Assembly (NCBI GenBank): GCA_050084515.1
Contig: CM114274.1
Span: 33,852,001-33,916,000 of the forward strand
Direction: 5' to 3'
From: Blasia pusilla
Lineage: Eukaryota > Marchantiophyta > Marchantiopsida > Blasiales
Length of the DNA: 64,000 bases
Part shown: positions 42,965 to 54,998 of the stretch, piece after piece
Position numbering within the stretch: position 1 is the first letter of the stretch
Layout of the letters: every line of letters starts with the position of its first letter
Position numbers and translations under genes: made by a program
The notes under the pieces: model-generated
The model's input: only the letters and a program-made list of their open reading frames with translations
The model's database searches: none
Told to the model about the DNA's origin: nothing

Positions 42965-43865
42965 TTACCTCACGTTTAAACTCACATATTGCTGGTCACA
43001 CGGAACGGGCATAACGAAAAACTGAGCTCCCAGGTAAAATAAACGTCAGGGTTTACAGCCCTACATTCTCAATCGTTTAAACCTACATGTTGCCCGTAAC
43101 AAGGAACAGAGTGAAAGAAACTAAAGTAGAAAGGAAAAACCACAGTTGCAGGATGAGTGGTAGATATTCATGTCCAAACTCGCACATTGTTTGTCCCAAG
43201 GGACGGAGACAACGAGAGGTACGAAGTGAAAAACAACAGTCAGAGGATTGGTCTCACATCCACGTCTGAACTCACATTGTTTCAAGGGACAGACAGAACA
43301 AGAAACGGATGTATGAAGGGAAAACACTCTCAAGACTCAGGTGATTCGTCTTACAGTCTCACGTTTTTACTCAGATGTTGTTCACAAGAAGCGAAGGCAT
43401 GAAGTGGAGAACAAGAGTTGATAGATTGGTCTTACAATTTCAAGTTTTACTCTCATGCCGGTGGTCACAAGGAGCGCAGAGAACGAGAAACACATGGAGG
43501 AATAGGGGGACAAAATGGTTAGAAGATTGTCTTACAATCTCACATTTTAACTCACATCGACATAACGGAGGAAGGTAACGAGAACCCGAGGTAGAAGTGC
43601 GAAGACTAGAGTCGGAGAATTCCTTTCACAATCTCACGTATAAATTCAAATATTGCTGGTCACAATAAAAGAGGAGAGCAAACAAGTAATGAGATTCGTC
43701 TAACAATACAACCCCAAGTTTAATCTCACAGTACTGGTGGAAATGGGGAAACACGAGTAAGAGTATCCGTCTTATGATCCCCAAGTTGAAACTCACACAC
43801 TCCTAGACACGAGGAACGGAGAGAATGGGAAGCCCCGTGGTAGGAAGAGAACATGGGGTTCGTCT
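42965..43865. repeat. Decayed tandem array, about ten units of 70-100 bp
   Basis: The core cttacaatctcacgtttaaactcacat.ttg..ggtcacaaggaacggag...gaa recurs near 42967, 43068, 43165, 43255, 43355, 43435, 43535, 43630, 43710 and 43777. Each is followed by a purine-rich half (agagaacgag, gaaaaac, agtagaag). No two units are identical, so this is an old minisatellite-like array. It has no coding potential. Confidence 0.75.
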
Positions 43866-45590
43866 TCCAAGCCTAATGCGAATATCCATCCGCTCAACTA
43901 ATTGAACAACGCCTGGTGAGATTAGTATAGGAGCTGAGATTGCGTTGGTGATTGTGGAGTTCTCTGAACTAGTGGCCCCCGCAGAGACCTAAAGCTACAT
44001 ATTTAAATCGGAATGCTCTCTCTTCGAATATCCAAAGTTACACAACTGAAGCCGGTGGGAACTAGTGAGACACACCCTGGGGCAATCATATCCCCACTCG
44101 AAGGCACATGGACACCATTACTTTATTCCTTATCGGAAACCCAAATTCACACCGCTAAACTCGTTACGAGCGCGAAGGAACACTCGATATTAGTTGACAC
44201 CAGGTAAAGGTTGACGTCAAGACGGCGTACCTAGGACGCAAAAGTAGTTGTACGTCAGCGTGGAGCCCGCAACACGAACGGCATTGCCGCGATCGTCTCG
44301 TGAATGGTCCAAGCGTACATTGTAAGTAATCCTTGCGGTGCGGTTTGATTGTTCACAAGGAGGTGTCCGTTGTTTACATCATTAGCATTTACTCAAATCA
44401 GTCCTTTGGCTGCCTTGTTTAGGCGATCAGTATCTCCGCAATGGATACAGTATCCGGAGCTGGTAGGGTATCACGTTCACATAGCACAGTGGGAAAACAA
44501 GTACAGTACGGAAATATGTGCGAGGCGCTATATGTATCTCCAATGGTTGGCAAGGGCGATGATGATGAAACGAGGGGCAATAACGTGATAAGCAGGCTAG
44601 GAAGAAAATGTGTTCTTGCTGATTGTGGTTTACACCTTTTCCACGATCGTACGACCTTAACAAGATTGAACTAGTGAGAATCCAAATCTCTTCGTTCGAC
44701 CTATCTCAATCTTCCAAGTTCCAGATGCCCAAGAGACTCGCCGAAACGGTAACGGCACACTGGAACCGGACCACATCTTCATCTGTCACGGACAGTGTGC
44801 GCGCAGGAAACGTGGTTCTCAGATTTTATTGAACTCCTCTCTGGCAGCGGGTACACTTTCCTCCGCCGGGATCTTTCCAAAAGCAGCACCTTTCTCAAAA
44901 GTGGGGGTTAAAGCAGTCATGCGTACAAAGAATCTAGCCGGGCAAGGACACCGCACGAAACGATACAGTTCGTCATCACGCAGGATGGCGCAGTGTGGGG
45001 ACCAACTACAAAGCGACAAAACCATTTGCTACACCAACTACGCGAGGTATACCTCTGACCGGACTTGGGTGGTAACGATCAAGCTTTATCCTCCGCGGTT
45101 CCGACGAGGCACCGACCCTGTCAGGCGAAACTCGCCATGCCAGACCTGAAGTCAGGTTACAAGCCCAAATACAAAATGCGTTTTCTTTGGACCGCCACCT
45201 TGCTCGTCAAAATACCTCACCTTGGAGTCCTCAAGGCCACTAACCGAAGAGGTAAGATCTACTTCCCTGGTTTGCACGACATTCGAACACAACGAGAGTA
45301 GTGCTGTTAGAATGGACCCTGCCACTGACAACGGGCTCGTGCTGTGACGTGGATGAACATGTTGGAGAATACCTCCGGAAGGAGGGAGATCAGAACTCCG
45401 ATGAGAGACTAGAAGGGCCTGCCTTCACAGACTAGAAGTGCCCGGACACCGGATCATAGAATCTTACAAAAAGAGTTTCTCTTCATGAGTTGCAAGTGAG
45501 CCTGTAAAATGGCTGGTATGGATGTGTTGATCTCAGTACATGGAATGTTTGACACCGCTGGCTTCAAAAATAAGTTTACAACCTTCCTCC
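43866..45590. other. Spacer 3' of the F-box gene
   Basis: No recognised gene. The 106-residue frame at 44829-45149 (plus) is mirrored by a minus-strand frame over the same bases, and neither matches a family I know. The 3' UTR of the F-box gene probably ends between 45590 and 45834. Confidence 0.4.
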
Positions 45591-45834
45591 TAGAAAAAAT
45601 CGGGGCATCCCCGGTGCTTTTGGATAGGTCTCGTAATGAGGGAGGCCAATAATCCTTCTATAATACAAGTTAAGATCCAGTAGGCAAGCCTTCTGACACA
45701 GAGCGAGCTCTTGAATGGAAGAGCATCTACTATGATACAACATCTACGATTAATGTACTCTGAATCTAGGTGCTTCTCTAAAAAGTGGAGCTCGTTCCAA
45801 AGCATTGTAATTTTACTCCAAGGCCGTTCCGATC

Positions 45835-48800
45835 TTATAAGGGAGATTTCTCCATCCAGCGAAGTCTACATCCTCCTGACTCCACTTGTGCAACCAATCC
45901 TGGTAAAAGCATCCGTAGAGATGACAGCAGCTTCACCTTCTTTAATCTCCCGTTGTTAAAGAGGGCATCTGCAATTCCATCTAGAGAGACTCCTTTAAGA
46001 TGTATCAGTTTCATGTTTTGCATACAGCTGAGCCTCGCTATGGCCAACAACCCTGCATTTGATATCCGGCAGTAAGATAAATTCACCTGCAAAGACCCGA
46101 TCCAGAGAACGTCAACATTCAGATCGAGTTCAAGCTCATATACTCTGACGGAGGAAGAAGACTTTCACGTTGACAGCGCTCGCAAGTCTACGTCATTCCA
46201 AGTATGCCAATCCAACATAATAATCACTTCCCTACGATGGGTTGAAATCAAAATCTTCCACGTGAATTTCGCAGAGGGAACAAAGTTAAATAATCACCTG
46301 TCTAAGGTTTGGACAGCCTTCGGAGATGGCCAATAGGCCCAAGTCATCAACAGCGGTGCACCGCTTAATATCCAACTCAACCAACTTTTTGCAACCAGCT
46401 GCTACAGCACGAAGACCGTCTGATGTCACCAGCACGCAGGCTCGTATCTCAAGCTGGTTCAGGTCTCGCAACGTTGATATGCTCCTCAGACTAGAATCTG
46501 TGATTCGTGTACAATACGATAAATTCAGGATTCTTAATCCTCGACCATTCTTAGCAATCGCCTCCACAGACGAGTCGCCAATTCCTACGCACCTAATCAC
46601 CAAACAAACGAACAAATTGATCAGTGATGATTCTAAAGAACGGACAGTTTGATCTCCTGTCTGCATTGTCCACATGACCTAACTAACCTTCACGCCAGAA
46701 AATTTTACTCGCGAGGCTGGCACGTCACCACTGTCCCAGCTAAGCGAGATTAGACATCGTAATTCCTTTCACAGCATTACTGGTACAAGTCGACCTATCC
46801 TGTGATAACGTCATACCTGTAGAGGTCTATTTCTCTAAGGTTGGGGCAACTCGCAGCGATGTGTGTGATCCCCGCGTCTGAAATATTCAGGCAGTAGCCC
46901 AACTTCAAAGTCTTGAAAGCCTTGCAACTCGCTAGTGACTTCAAACCTGCACAGCATTGTACACCGGCGACATTTCTCTATGAGTGCCATGTCAAGGATA
47001 GTCTGAAGATCAAATCAATGACTTATCACAATCACATCCACTACTAGGGTAGTGAAGAACCGGAAAAGCTTCAGAAAGTCCATACACACTTGACATTTAC
47101 GGACAGAGATCACGCATTCTCGAGGGAAAGATTCAAAGCACCCACCTTCATCGTTGATGCTGCAGTCTGTGAAATCCACCTCCTCCAAGTTGGGACATCC
47201 CTTTCCGAGAAGAGCAATCCCCTTGTCGGTTATCAGGCTGCACGACTCCATCTTGAGACGAAGCAGGCCATGACACGAATTAGCGATGGACTCCACAGAA
47301 AGGTCTGTGAGATCCCGGCAGCATGTGAGATCAATGTCGAGTAAGTTCCGACACCCATCCACTACTGCACGAACTCCTTCATCCGTAACACCCAAGCACT
47401 TACTGACGCTGAACTCCTTCAGCGACTTGCAGCCTTTCCCAATAAAAGCCAATCCATTACCGGCTATATGACAGCCGTCCAGCTTAATAACTTGCAAGGC
47501 CTCAAACTTCTCAAAGCTTGCCAGCAAGAGGTCCGTTATCTGCAGAGCACGGAATCCTCGATTAATAGGTGTGATGAACGGCAAAAAACCTGCGTACCTA
47601 GTCGACCACGTCTCCAAGGAATGTGCATATTGACGGCCGCACAACGAGGAAATCAGAGGTAAACAGGTTCAGGTCTACATTCGTAATCAGTCCCCCTCAT
47701 TAATTGTAACGCTTACGATGTAAACACCGCCTCACCATGGAAAACCACACACCACTGGAAAACTCACCATACAACTCTTCTCTGATCCCAATGATGCAAG
47801 TTGCACTCTAAGAAACCCGCGATGATGAAAACATATCTTACCGGCAGGCAATACGAGAGAGTAAGTTGCTGTAAAGGTACAGGACCAGCGGCCAAAGCGA
47901 TAATTCCATGATCGCTAACATTCTGACATCGTGCCACGTCGAGATTCTGCAATCAAGGGTCTCGACACTCAGCACTTCGTTGACACTACACAACGTCTTC
48001 GAAACCAACTACACCCGATGGTCAGAGAAAACTAAAAGAAAGAGAGGGATAGCGTAAGATGGCATCAAATCTACTGGGATAAATACTTGGAGGCAAAGGT
48101 GCCTGGGGCAGTCTGCAAGGGCTTACCAACAGTGAGTTGCGACACTCCATCAAACACGCTAGACCCACATCATCCACGCTGTTGCAAGACACCAAAATCA
48201 AATTCTTGAGGGCCGGAAGAACTGTAATCGAAGCAAGGCCCTGGGCAGAAACCTGCAAAACCAGAGACAGGCGGTATTTAGTATTCTCGGCTCCTGACGG
48301 TTCTTCGAGAATTAAGGTTTCTTCGACAATTATTCACGGCGCTCTTCAGTTCTTTGGGACGTCCGTGGCCTGTATCACAGACGACATAATACTGGCCCAA
48401 GACAGGATCTAGCAAGAGCACGAGGTCTTCCGTCGTATTGCCCCACCCTATGCATCCCTAGGTTTCAACTCCAATTGAAATCCCTCGCGTGGAGCGGCAT
48501 GCGCTATGATGGAAATTTCAGCATGATGCCCTGCTCAGGCGTTAAACCCCACTATACAACAGAAACTCGTCGAAGTAATTTACGGGAAAAAACGTACCAC
48601 TGTGTACGAAAGATCCACTGTATCCAACTGCCTGCAGTTAGCAGCCACCAGAGATATACCCGTATCAGTTATTCCCAGACACCACCTTAAACTCAATGAT
48701 CGAAGACTCTTGCAGCCCGCAGCGACGCATCCCAATCCTGCGTCTGTAATATTCCTGCAGTTCACAAGCTTTAAAGTTTCCAGTTTCTTGAGCTGTGCCA

Positions 48801-49440
48801 CAGCCGTCATACCACGGTCCGTAATCTGCGAGCAGTAGCTAAGATCCAAATGCACCAACAATGTGCAAGGGCCGACTAATGATAACAGCCCCGTGTCAGT
48901 AAACTTGCTAAGACGCGAGACGTTCAAATTCCGCAAATTTGGAGCCGAAAGCGTCCCTGCCATCTGGAGAGCGTCATTATCGATCTGAGAGCAGAGCGAG
49001 ATGTCCAGGTCCTCTACTTCCTTATATCGACGCAGTACGGATTCAAGCATGTCCGCTCTCAGAAGCCGGATGTTCCTCTTCGTACTCGCTTCCACTGCAA
49101 GAAACCGCTTGCAAGCTAGACACCAAGACTGCCGATCGGTCGCGTCGTGAATTTTCTCCAGAATGTTTACCAACAGGTGCTCATCCAAAAGACCAAACAA
49201 GCCATCCGACACACGCTGTTTCGCTATCATTGGATCGGAAACCGGATCACTGTCCTTACAGTGAAACAAGGAACTACTACGCTTGAGTCGCTTTCCGCCT
49301 CTTCTGTTTTCGCCGACGCGTTTGCTGAGAGGCATCCTACGACCAATGTCTACATCCGGTCCGTGCGCCATTGAACCTCTCGTGGCCCCTTCCCAGCATA
49401 TCATTTTCCCACTCGGTTCGACAGTCGATCGCCTCCACAT
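45835..49440 (-). CDS. FBL3-like: F-box/LRR protein of the plant FBL3 type (7 exons)
   Basis: Seven exons join in frame to 714 codons: 49440-48598, 48252-48127, 47946-47842, 47539-47146, 46946-46817, 46592-46298, 46086-45835 (TAA at 45837-45835). All introns have GT-AG ends (donors gtacgt, gtaagc, gtaaga, gtgggt, gtatga, gtgatt). Residues about 80-125 are the F-box (FGLLDEHLLVNILEKI, WCLACKRFLAVEAS). About 18-20 leucine-rich repeats of the CC type follow (LDLSYCSQITDRGM, LKLVNCRNITDAGL, LDIDLTCCRDLTDLSVE, LKLGYCLNISDAGI). The end, LRMLLPGLVAQVESGGCRLRW, corresponds to the FBL3 C-terminus. Such proteins are substrate receptors of SCF ubiquitin ligases. The F-box binds SKP1/ASK and the LRR horseshoe binds the target, which is unknown here. 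Other in-frame ATGs at 49404, 49371 and 49335 are possible starts. Arabidopsis FBL3 is about 665 residues, which favours 49371 or 49335. No damage is seen. Confidence 0.93.
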
Positions 49441-50450
49441 CAACCCGACGAGCAACTCCGAGCACGAGTGGACAGAGAATCAAAGGCCCCTTCACCTGGT
49501 CGTGTACCAGCCAATGCACAATTGCTCGGCGGAAGAGGCAGTTTTCAACAATTCCAGCCTCTGGCCTTCCTCTACTCCGCTAACTTATTGCTTGCTGACG
49601 CGATTGCTTCCTCGGTTCAATGCGTTTCTGGGCCGTTGAGCGGCTCTGACTAGGTATTCAATGGCCACTTCTTCCTCCCAATTCACCTTTCCCCTGTCAG
49701 CCCGCCCTGCCCCCCTGCTCCGGCCGCAGCCCGGCTCGCCTGCCTACCTTCCTGCCTGCGCACACCCGATCACCGTGACTAATTACCAAATCCCCACCTC
49801 GCTCGCCAACCGCCTTCATTCATTCATCGTCGTACTTCCATCGTCCTCCCTGAGATCGCCCTACCTCATTCAGTCGCCTCCTTCTTTCCGCCACGCGAAA
49901 GAGTATCTTATGTGCAGGCGGGCAACGCATGCAAGCGACTTTGCAGAATCCACCCGGGGCAGGCTCGCCACCCGTTCCGGCCCGCGCCCAATCCACCGCC
50001 GCTCGGGGCCAGGTACCATCTGTACCTTCCGTATCCATCCGTGCAGCCGCGCCCTCTTGCCGCTCGTTTCGGCCCCATTCCCGGAATACTCCGGTGTTGT
50101 CGAGTACGGGTCGGTACAGTCTTCTCCTTAATTGATACACCCCTATTTTTTAGGTCTGCGTCGCTCGAGTTTACTCTCCGGTCAATTGGGGTAGTTAAAC
50201 CCATCGAGAGTCGTAGGGTTTGGGTACACGTTCTAAGGACGATGCAAACTTGCTCCCAGATCCAAATCTCGCATTTCCCAGGACCCAGACGTATGTAGTA
50301 AGTCCTTACAGATGTCAATCGGTGGGTTGACAGCGAGGATTCATTCAACGCACAGGACAGACGTGGGGATTCATCTTTTCCACCTAATTGGATTTTATTC
50401 GGATTAAAAAATATTTGCTTTCTCAAGGATTCTGAGCACAGAAGAATCCC
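49441..50450 (-). promoter_or_regulatory. CpG-rich upstream region of the F-box gene
   Basis: This kilobase is clearly richer in G+C and CpG than the AT-rich DNA beyond 50450. It lies just 5' of the F-box gene, so it probably holds the promoter and 5' UTR. Overlapping open frames on both strands (for example 49661-50131 plus and 49820-50140 minus) reflect the base composition. I see no clear TATA box. Confidence 0.55.
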
Positions 50451-52620
50451 CTTTTTTTTTTTTCTTCATTAGAGTCATAATTTTAAAAAATCAACCGAAT
50501 TAGGTTGACTTTTCAGAGAAAGGTGGTATTAGGTGCGCCATGGAGCACTCGATGTATGGAGGGCATAAGTAGAATTTCTGTTCATGAAAAATTGCACCGG
50601 AGCATTTTCTTCGGTTTAGTTAGATTCTCATTGGGGTGGAGGATGATGATTTGAAGACCATTTTTTACATGGTAGACAGTTAACAAGTTCGTTTTGAGTT
50701 TTGGGAAAAAATCCAATTTGGTGGAGTTTTGATGTCTTTGAGATCCTTTTACATCCTCTTTCCTAAAAAAAATGTAAGCATAGTTAAACTTGTTATGCTC
50801 TACACATGGTATTCTTGGCTTCTACAATCAAACAAAATAATTCCTCTTGGTTTTCTCAATCTTTTGATATGTGTTGGACCAAATATTATTGACATCTCCC
50901 ATTTGTAATACACATCAATGGGTGAATTTCACTTTCTCCTTTCTCTACCCAAGGTTCATTGCATACATGGTAGTAAGGTGTTCCTTCCGGCACGGGTCAG
51001 AAAACATCAACATTATTGTCAATCCATATGTAGTTATTCGAATCCTTAATTCCATGCCCCCCTTCTACATTCCCCAAATCAACACCATGGGCATGGTTGA
51101 GGCAATCTTTTCTCATTTTCTCTTTCCATACAAGCCTACTTTGTATTAGGCTTTACACATATATTCCTATTGGTCTTCAAGTCTCAACCCAAAATTTCTA
51201 ATTTTCAAATCAAAAAGGCTATTGTATTTCTTACATATTCCAAATTATACATGTATGTATTGAATTAGCGTTAAGAAGTTATATCTCATACCTTCAACAA
51301 CGCAAGAAAAAATCATAAAATAAAATGATCTATTTTGTCCTTCAGACAATGCCCATCTACTATTGGTCTTAATTGAGTATGTGTGGTACTTCTGCAAATT
51401 TTGGCCCAAACTACTACCTTGAGAGTTTTCTTAGTTCAAACTTGCAAATAAACACCATGTGTACTTCTTTTAGTTATTTGCGATTAACTACCACTTTACA
51501 AGTACAACTTTTCTCGTGAGTGAGGGAAAATTATGAAATTTAATTCTCACGGAATTTTTAGCGAGTATTCTATGATTCTTGCTCAAAAGGTTCTTAAAGC
51601 TTTTCTTAGTTAGGAAGCTCAAAAAGTATTCAAAATTAAAATCCGTGAATTACATATTTATTCTTGTGCTTCATTTCAAACCTTTTACGCATCTGGTATT
51701 TTCTTTCTCGAGTCATTTCAACACTCAATATTTTTCAATATAGAGGGCATTTAGAAGGATAAGAGGGAGAAAGATGAGCTCCACCATGATATGAACGATG
51801 ATATGTGGAATTCAAAGAATGCTCAAGAATTTGTTTTCTCTCTTGTCTCACTAGACCAACCACAAGACTAAACACTTTGGTGGATGTGATGATCATGTCC
51901 ATGCTAATGATCCAAAAGGGAGAAAGGGTGATGAGAAGGAATATAACACCTAATTTATAGATAATTTTGATAACCAAGTTCACTTCAAAAGATTTCATGC
52001 AACGGTTGGACGGTTGTCCAATTGAAACCATGAGATTATGTGCCTAACAATGAAGGAACACAAACTTTCAAGAAGTACGTCCATTAAAAAAAAGTTTGAT
52101 TATCCAAGAGAGTTTGTTTGTATCGAAAATATAAAGATAAGACATCTCACTTTTCTATTTATCTCTTCCAATTATCCCTTGTTAATTGTCACCACTTCAT
52201 CCATTTGTATGTTTCCTTTGAAATAGAGTCCAACAACATTTCTCTTGAGAGACACTTTTTTTTAAAGGGAAGAAAAGGGTGTGGGATGATGCTTCCATCT
52301 TTTTTCAAGGGGACAATGCTTTGATTTTTGGATGGCATAGATTCGGAAAATGTTTTGGATTCTAACTTTTGTAAATTTTGAGTGCTTTCCTACCATGTGG
52401 ATGGTATAAAATACTTCTATGAAGGCTTATCTTATCCGTTCGTTAGGACGAGAGTCGAATACGAGGTCGAATATACATAGTTGATGCAAGATTTCACCAA
52501 TGAGATGACTTATCTTTATATTTATAATATGAACAAAAATGTTAAATGAAATGATTATGTTCATGTGATTATTTATAATATACAACAATATTATTTCTAC
52601 GTTTGTATGAGATTGAACCT
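50451..52620. other. AT-rich spacer, nothing recognised
   Basis: A poly-T run at 50448-50463 and long AT-rich stretches are present. No frame shows family motifs and no RNA gene is seen. Confidence 0.5.
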
Positions 52621-52623
52621 AAC

Positions 52624-54998
52624 CTACTTCTTGGATGGTATTTTGATTTTGAGAAACATTTGTAACCCCAAATTCCAATCTCTATAACAAGTACGACGCT
52701 CATCCCACACCACATCAGAGGTATTCGCTACATTACTACCCCTACCGCCATCGTCTCCATCTAGTCCCCGAGCTGATGGTATAGGCCTATTTTCTCTAAC
52801 TATCCCATTATATGTTTGGCAACCACTAGTGGACACATACACTACAACCCAATACATCTCTAGGCATTGATCTCCACCACATGTAAGGACCATACCTCAT
52901 GATAGTCATCCATTAGAGGACCCTATAAGTCGTGGAACAAACCCTTCCACGCCATGAAAGGGTTGAACTGCGTTGGGGATCGTATCTCTTGGAAGTCACA
53001 CCATATGTCGAGATATTAGATGAAGTCATCAAAATCAATCTTTCCTACTGCACTTGTTAAAGGATGCAGGCCTTTATGGCTCCACTTCCACTGCTAGAAC
53101 TACCCCGCTCTTCCCAACCCTAGAAGAACGCGGTGATGACAACCATACCTCACCCACTCAAGTACTCTTACTCACCAAAATATATTCTCTCACACTCCTC
53201 ATGAACTCACCTATGCTAATCCTAATCCCAAGATGACACACCTAGCCTCACAAAAACTCAACGCTTAGGCTAACCCTAAGCCTCTTGAGCTAGCTCACCT
53301 AAGCTATTGACACACTCTCAGGTCATACACATAACCCCTATTTGAGCAACGGTCATATATCCACAAACATCCTAAACATGAGCAAGGAGTCTACACTCGC
53401 CACCATTGCTACCCCCATCTAGCCTAAGATTTTCTTGATACCCAACACCCTCAATGACACAAGACAAGTGCGAGAAGATGACTCAAATGGATAACCTGAA
53501 CACTCATGCCATCACTCTATTACACAGTCAATACTCAAGGCTCCATATGGTGCGGAAACATCCGTGGTATAGCCATCTCCTCGAAAAGCATGTCGAACCT
53601 TTCGTGAGTGGATCCGTGTGTGTCTCCATCACTAACACTCCGTCACAAGCTCTCGGCCCAATCACCCATCTCACCCCTAGTCACCACGGTGCTAATGAGT
53701 AAAACTTCGTCAATGACTCTTATGGTTCGAAAATCTCGTCGCAAATTATAATCTCCACTTGGAAATAACCCGTCACAAAATATCCCTAGTATGTTGGGGC
53801 ATTGCCATTGCATCAGACCGACCTACCACCTTTAACCCCTAACCATGTAGCCTAGCCCCGACCTTATTTGGATAGCCTCGTCTCCATCCAACCATGTTAT
53901 CTTACTTGGCTCGATCTTCCAAGCCTTCAACTAGCTCATGCATGCATCACTTGGTTTGTACTTTTCCAAGCTCTTGCTACCCTTTTTCATTTCTTCCTAC
54001 ATGAGTGCGCATCCCTATGAGCTTAGCCTCAATGCATTCATGCACTTATGTAGGAAGAATTCTCACTATAGTCTCTCTATCTCTTGTCCATTTGCTCTTT
54101 GTGCAAATTTACCGTATGATTTAGTCTCGCTAAGGTGGCCCACACATTACCCTATGCTCCAATGAAACCCAACCATCTGCATTTAGTGAGGCTTTGCAGC
54201 TCCCTATGTAGATCTCGCACTCTCAGTATCACCCTGGCTCACGCCCAACTCTATGCGTCACTTTCATGGACCTACCTTTGTTATGCCTTCTCCTTTAGAC
54301 TTCAAAGCCCTTGGTGTGATACCTTATTAGCCCCGTCCGAGGCTTTATGCTCCTCCACGTGACTGCCTAAAACCGTGCACCACTTCCTTCCTTACAAATT
54401 TTATAGTCGTGTCTAACCTTCGTAACTCACACTCCCTTCTTGGAGCTCCGTCCATATGGCGTACGACCTTCTATGGCACTCCCTGGGTCTCTATTACACC
54501 TTCGTGCTCGCCCCCCCTTCCCTTCAGTATCCTTTTCCAACCTTGTCAGTTTGTGACTCTACTCGACCTAAGTCATGGCCTATGCACCCTAACATGGTAG
54601 CGACTCCACAAACTACCCACCCTATCCACCCTATACTTAAAACCCCCTAGTGGTTTTGTAACCTCAAATGCTCTTCTATTTTCTTTTCCGACATGCTCCG
54701 ATCACTCGTCGATGCCAACAAGAGAGGTGCCCCAAAGGCCCAACATGAGAAAGATGGCTTGAGAAATCCATCTCTCCCTTGCTTACAGACTTAGGAAGAG
54801 CCAAAAGGCTATTTTTTTCCCTAAAGGATCTTCCCCCAAAAATAGCCATCCCTATGGTAAGTCGTGTGCGCATGTTATCGGACGACCCTTCACTCGAGTG
54901 AAGGGTCAACGGGTCACCTAGCTGAAAAAGAGCAAAAGAAGGCAATCGTCAGAAATGATGCTCCTGATGCAATGGACTTGTTGTCAACCTCATCCATC
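52624..54998 (-). mobile_element. 5' fragment of a third P/M-family gypsy element
   Basis: On the minus strand, 54998 to about 54700 aligns with element M's L unit (gacaacaagtccattgcatcagga, aaagatggcttgagaaa, gaagagccaaaaggct). A leader follows, then the beginning of gag. 53130-53080 matches M around 34630, and 52893-52640 gives VSTSGCQTYNGIVRENRPIP and SARGLDGDDGG, where M has VSTSGREAYDGIVRGDRPTP and SARRLDGEEGS. The first ~90 bp of L and everything after the gag N-terminus are absent. It carries no methyltransferase. A perfect 24-bp palindrome at 54884-54907 replaces M's hairpin at the equivalent place. Confidence 0.85.

Noticed and set aside
44829-45149. 106-residue gene
   Set aside because: A comparable frame runs antisense over the same bases, and neither is recognisable.
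49661-50140. Protein genes in the CpG-rich region upstream of the F-box gene
   Set aside because: Long frames exist on both strands over the same bases, with low-complexity Pro/Arg content and no domains. They are best explained by base composition.
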